A stretch of DNA of 64,000 nt, taken from positions 5,518,001 to 5,582,000 of the forward strand of contig NC_051130.1 of NCBI RefSeq assembly GCF_014839805.1, in the 5' to 3' direction. The position numbers and the translations under genes were made by a program. Origin of the DNA: Manduca sexta. Lineage: Eukaryota > Arthropoda > Insecta > Lepidoptera > Sphingidae. This document shows positions 62,235 to 64,000 of this stretch, piece by piece; the stretch's first letter is position 1, and every line of letters starts with the position of its first letter. The notes below the pieces were generated by a model that was not told the origin of the DNA, did not search any database, and saw nothing but the letters and a program-made list of their open reading frames with translations.

Positions 62235-62465
62235 GGTGGTAGGATATATTTTATATCCACCCGGATAGCTACCAAGATGTTAAAACCCGCCATAGTCGCC
62301 TATGTAAGCGTGTCGCGTACCGAGATTAGCCCGTGTATATCCATTTCCAATAATCTGGCATAATTGTGTCGACTGCCGAGGGGTAAGCATCTCTCGTCAG
62401 TCGACCTTCTATTGGACTCCACTCCACTTAACACCAAAGGCATCAATTTTCCGTGCACGTAAGAC
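62235..62465 (+). repeat. dispersed repeat, copy 2 of a pair
   Basis: Collinear with 1430-1670: TGGTAGGATATATTTTAT, then CCCGGATAGCTACCA, then CGCCATAGTCGCC, then GTGTCGACTGCCGAGGGGT, then GTCAGTCGACC, then TCCACTCCACTTA, then TTTTCCGTGCACGT. Both copies have the same orientation. There is no open frame across it. The class is unknown. Confidence 0.65.
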
Positions 62466-64000
62466 ATCAAATCGCAATTGTTGACACAAAAACTGACCTA
62501 AATATTTTTTATTTAGGCACTAAGCTCTCTTTCTCAACGTCATCTAATAAATCCGACCCACCTACACACCGAATGACATTTTCAAACAGGGTCCAGGGCG
62601 AACCCGTGCCATAAGACTGCCTCCAGACAGCCAATTGTTTGTCAGTTGATAGCAACGGTTTTCAATTGCAGACGGCTGTCAGTGTGCCAATTTCGCGGCA
62701 TTCACAACAAATTACGTATTAAAGCGAGTGGAAGGGCAAACAAAACGACGATGTTCGTGACGTGAATTGAGCGTCCTACGTGCAGCGGCAGACTGCGGAC
62801 GAACCACGCGGATACTGTACAGGTTTGTGCGAACGGCGATACAAACTAACTTTACACAAAATACACAATTATTGTTTGTATAATAAGAGTCGGTATTCTA
62901 TTAACAGGTACGCGTTATTGTTTAGCCATTAAGGTGAAAATGCTGCGTAACTTATAATAAACCGCAATAGTTATAGATTTCTAGTGGTAATAGATATATG
63001 CTTTGATCATAGGTATCTTATGTTGTACAATCAATTGCTTAGAATTGTATTTAAACCCGACAACGTTGGATTTGTGCTATATTATTGAACATTTTTGCCA
63101 GGAGCACAGCCAAGTCGCTGCTCTTTTTGGAAAACCTTTTTTAAAACTCGTTTGAAAATGACAAGTCATAACGCCGAGAAACACCGTGGGAAGAACTCTT
63201 TGTATGTTCATCTCTTTCCGAATATAAACATGAATAAAATCCGTGGGTACTACATTATCCTACAACAAAACAACTTTTATTATTTTTAGAAGTATTTATG
63301 AGAAAATACTATTACCATATTTTTTAAAGGATTAAACATTTCTCTTTTCATATTGGCTTTATTTTTAAACGATATAATTTTCTCATTGCCAAGTAGTCTC
63401 AACAAACAAAATATTCCTAGAACTTGTAGACTTAAGCCGCTATAACAAGTTTGTTTTTATTTATCAAAGGCTGGAGATAATTTTAGATAGACAAATGGGT
63501 GTTGTTATATTTTATTTAGTATACCTAAAACGACTTAAGTATATTCAAGCAGTAATAGTCGTATCTTTAAGCATTTATAATTGCCTGTAGAAGGATAGCC
63601 AGATAATACGCTCTTAACAATCAAAACGATATTGAAGTTGCAACTGAACAGTTTACAAAACATTTGAGTTTATTCTCGCAGACACAATTAGAAAGTTCCG
63701 TTGGCTTCAGTGTCTGTATCCGCGCATATTCTGCTATCTGGAGCACGGGAACCTCGCGTAATCCTCCCTAATTAGCGTAACCGATACCGCATCACACTCA
63801 CTAGGCAACGGCTACGTTCCAAACGTTCATTATCTACTTTAGTAAATTGTACACCTTTAATATACCGTGATGTAAAGGAAAATGAATTTATGTTTTTTCA
63901 GCGACCTGTGTACATGTTGTTTTTTGTATGTGTGACCAATAAACAGGGTGTCATCACACTTGTAAAGATATGGGAAAATTGAATAGATTGAATAGCACGG
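62466..64000. other. no gene seen
   Basis: AT-rich with a GC-richer patch at about 62590-62830. An open frame at 63095-63289 has no recognisable feature. No exon could be supported up to the end of the window. Confidence 0.45.

Noticed and set aside
63930..63950. AATAAA near the window end as a gene's poly(A) signal
   Set aside because: Hexamers like this are frequent in AT-rich DNA, and no exon or reading frame supports a gene ending here.

Overview
The window looks like nuclear DNA of a moth or butterfly (Lepidoptera). It is AT-rich and gene-poor. The only recognisable host gene is split by introns, and the interspersed repeats are of kinds common in lepidopteran genomes: tRNA-headed SINEs, short inverted-repeat elements, a maT-type mariner, and RTE-like 3' ends with (GAT)n tails. 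The species cannot be named from this, and no prokaryotic, viral or organellar gene block is visible.

Layout. 1-36 kb: no host gene recognised. This part holds a SINE with a perfect 13-bp target-site duplication (8.0-8.3 kb), a composite repeat with a 5 x 123-bp tandem array (9.1-10.1 kb), a foldback element (15.6-15.85 kb), a retroelement 3' end (20.1 kb), several unclassified repeats and a series of GC-rich islands. 36.2-36.4 kb: a weak candidate small secreted-type ORF. 36.87-45.77 kb, minus strand: the last two coding exons of membralin (TMEM259), an ER membrane protein, separated by an 8,079-bp intron. 45.8-64 kb: upstream of these exons on the gene's strand. I found no further membralin exon here, so most or all of this stretch is probably upstream intron or 5' flank, provided the earlier exons lie beyond position 64000. 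It contains a small retroelement insertion with duplicated target just upstream of the exon, a hairpin element at 54.9 kb, and a 1.31-kb maT (DD37D) mariner with matching terminal inverted repeats and a single frameshift in its transposase.

How parts work together. The two exons join in phase and encode the conserved C-terminal membrane region of membralin plus a diverged, low-complexity tail. The other features are mostly transposon remnants, some of them in the introns of this gene. GC-rich islands in the AT-rich background are candidate regulatory or conserved non-coding sequence, but this cannot be tested without comparison to other species. I did not find a convincing undescribed biological system. 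The most notable items are the near-intact maT element, the homogeneous 123-bp array inside a dispersed repeat, the retro-insertion 75 bp from a splice acceptor, and the unexplained small ORF at 36.2 kb.
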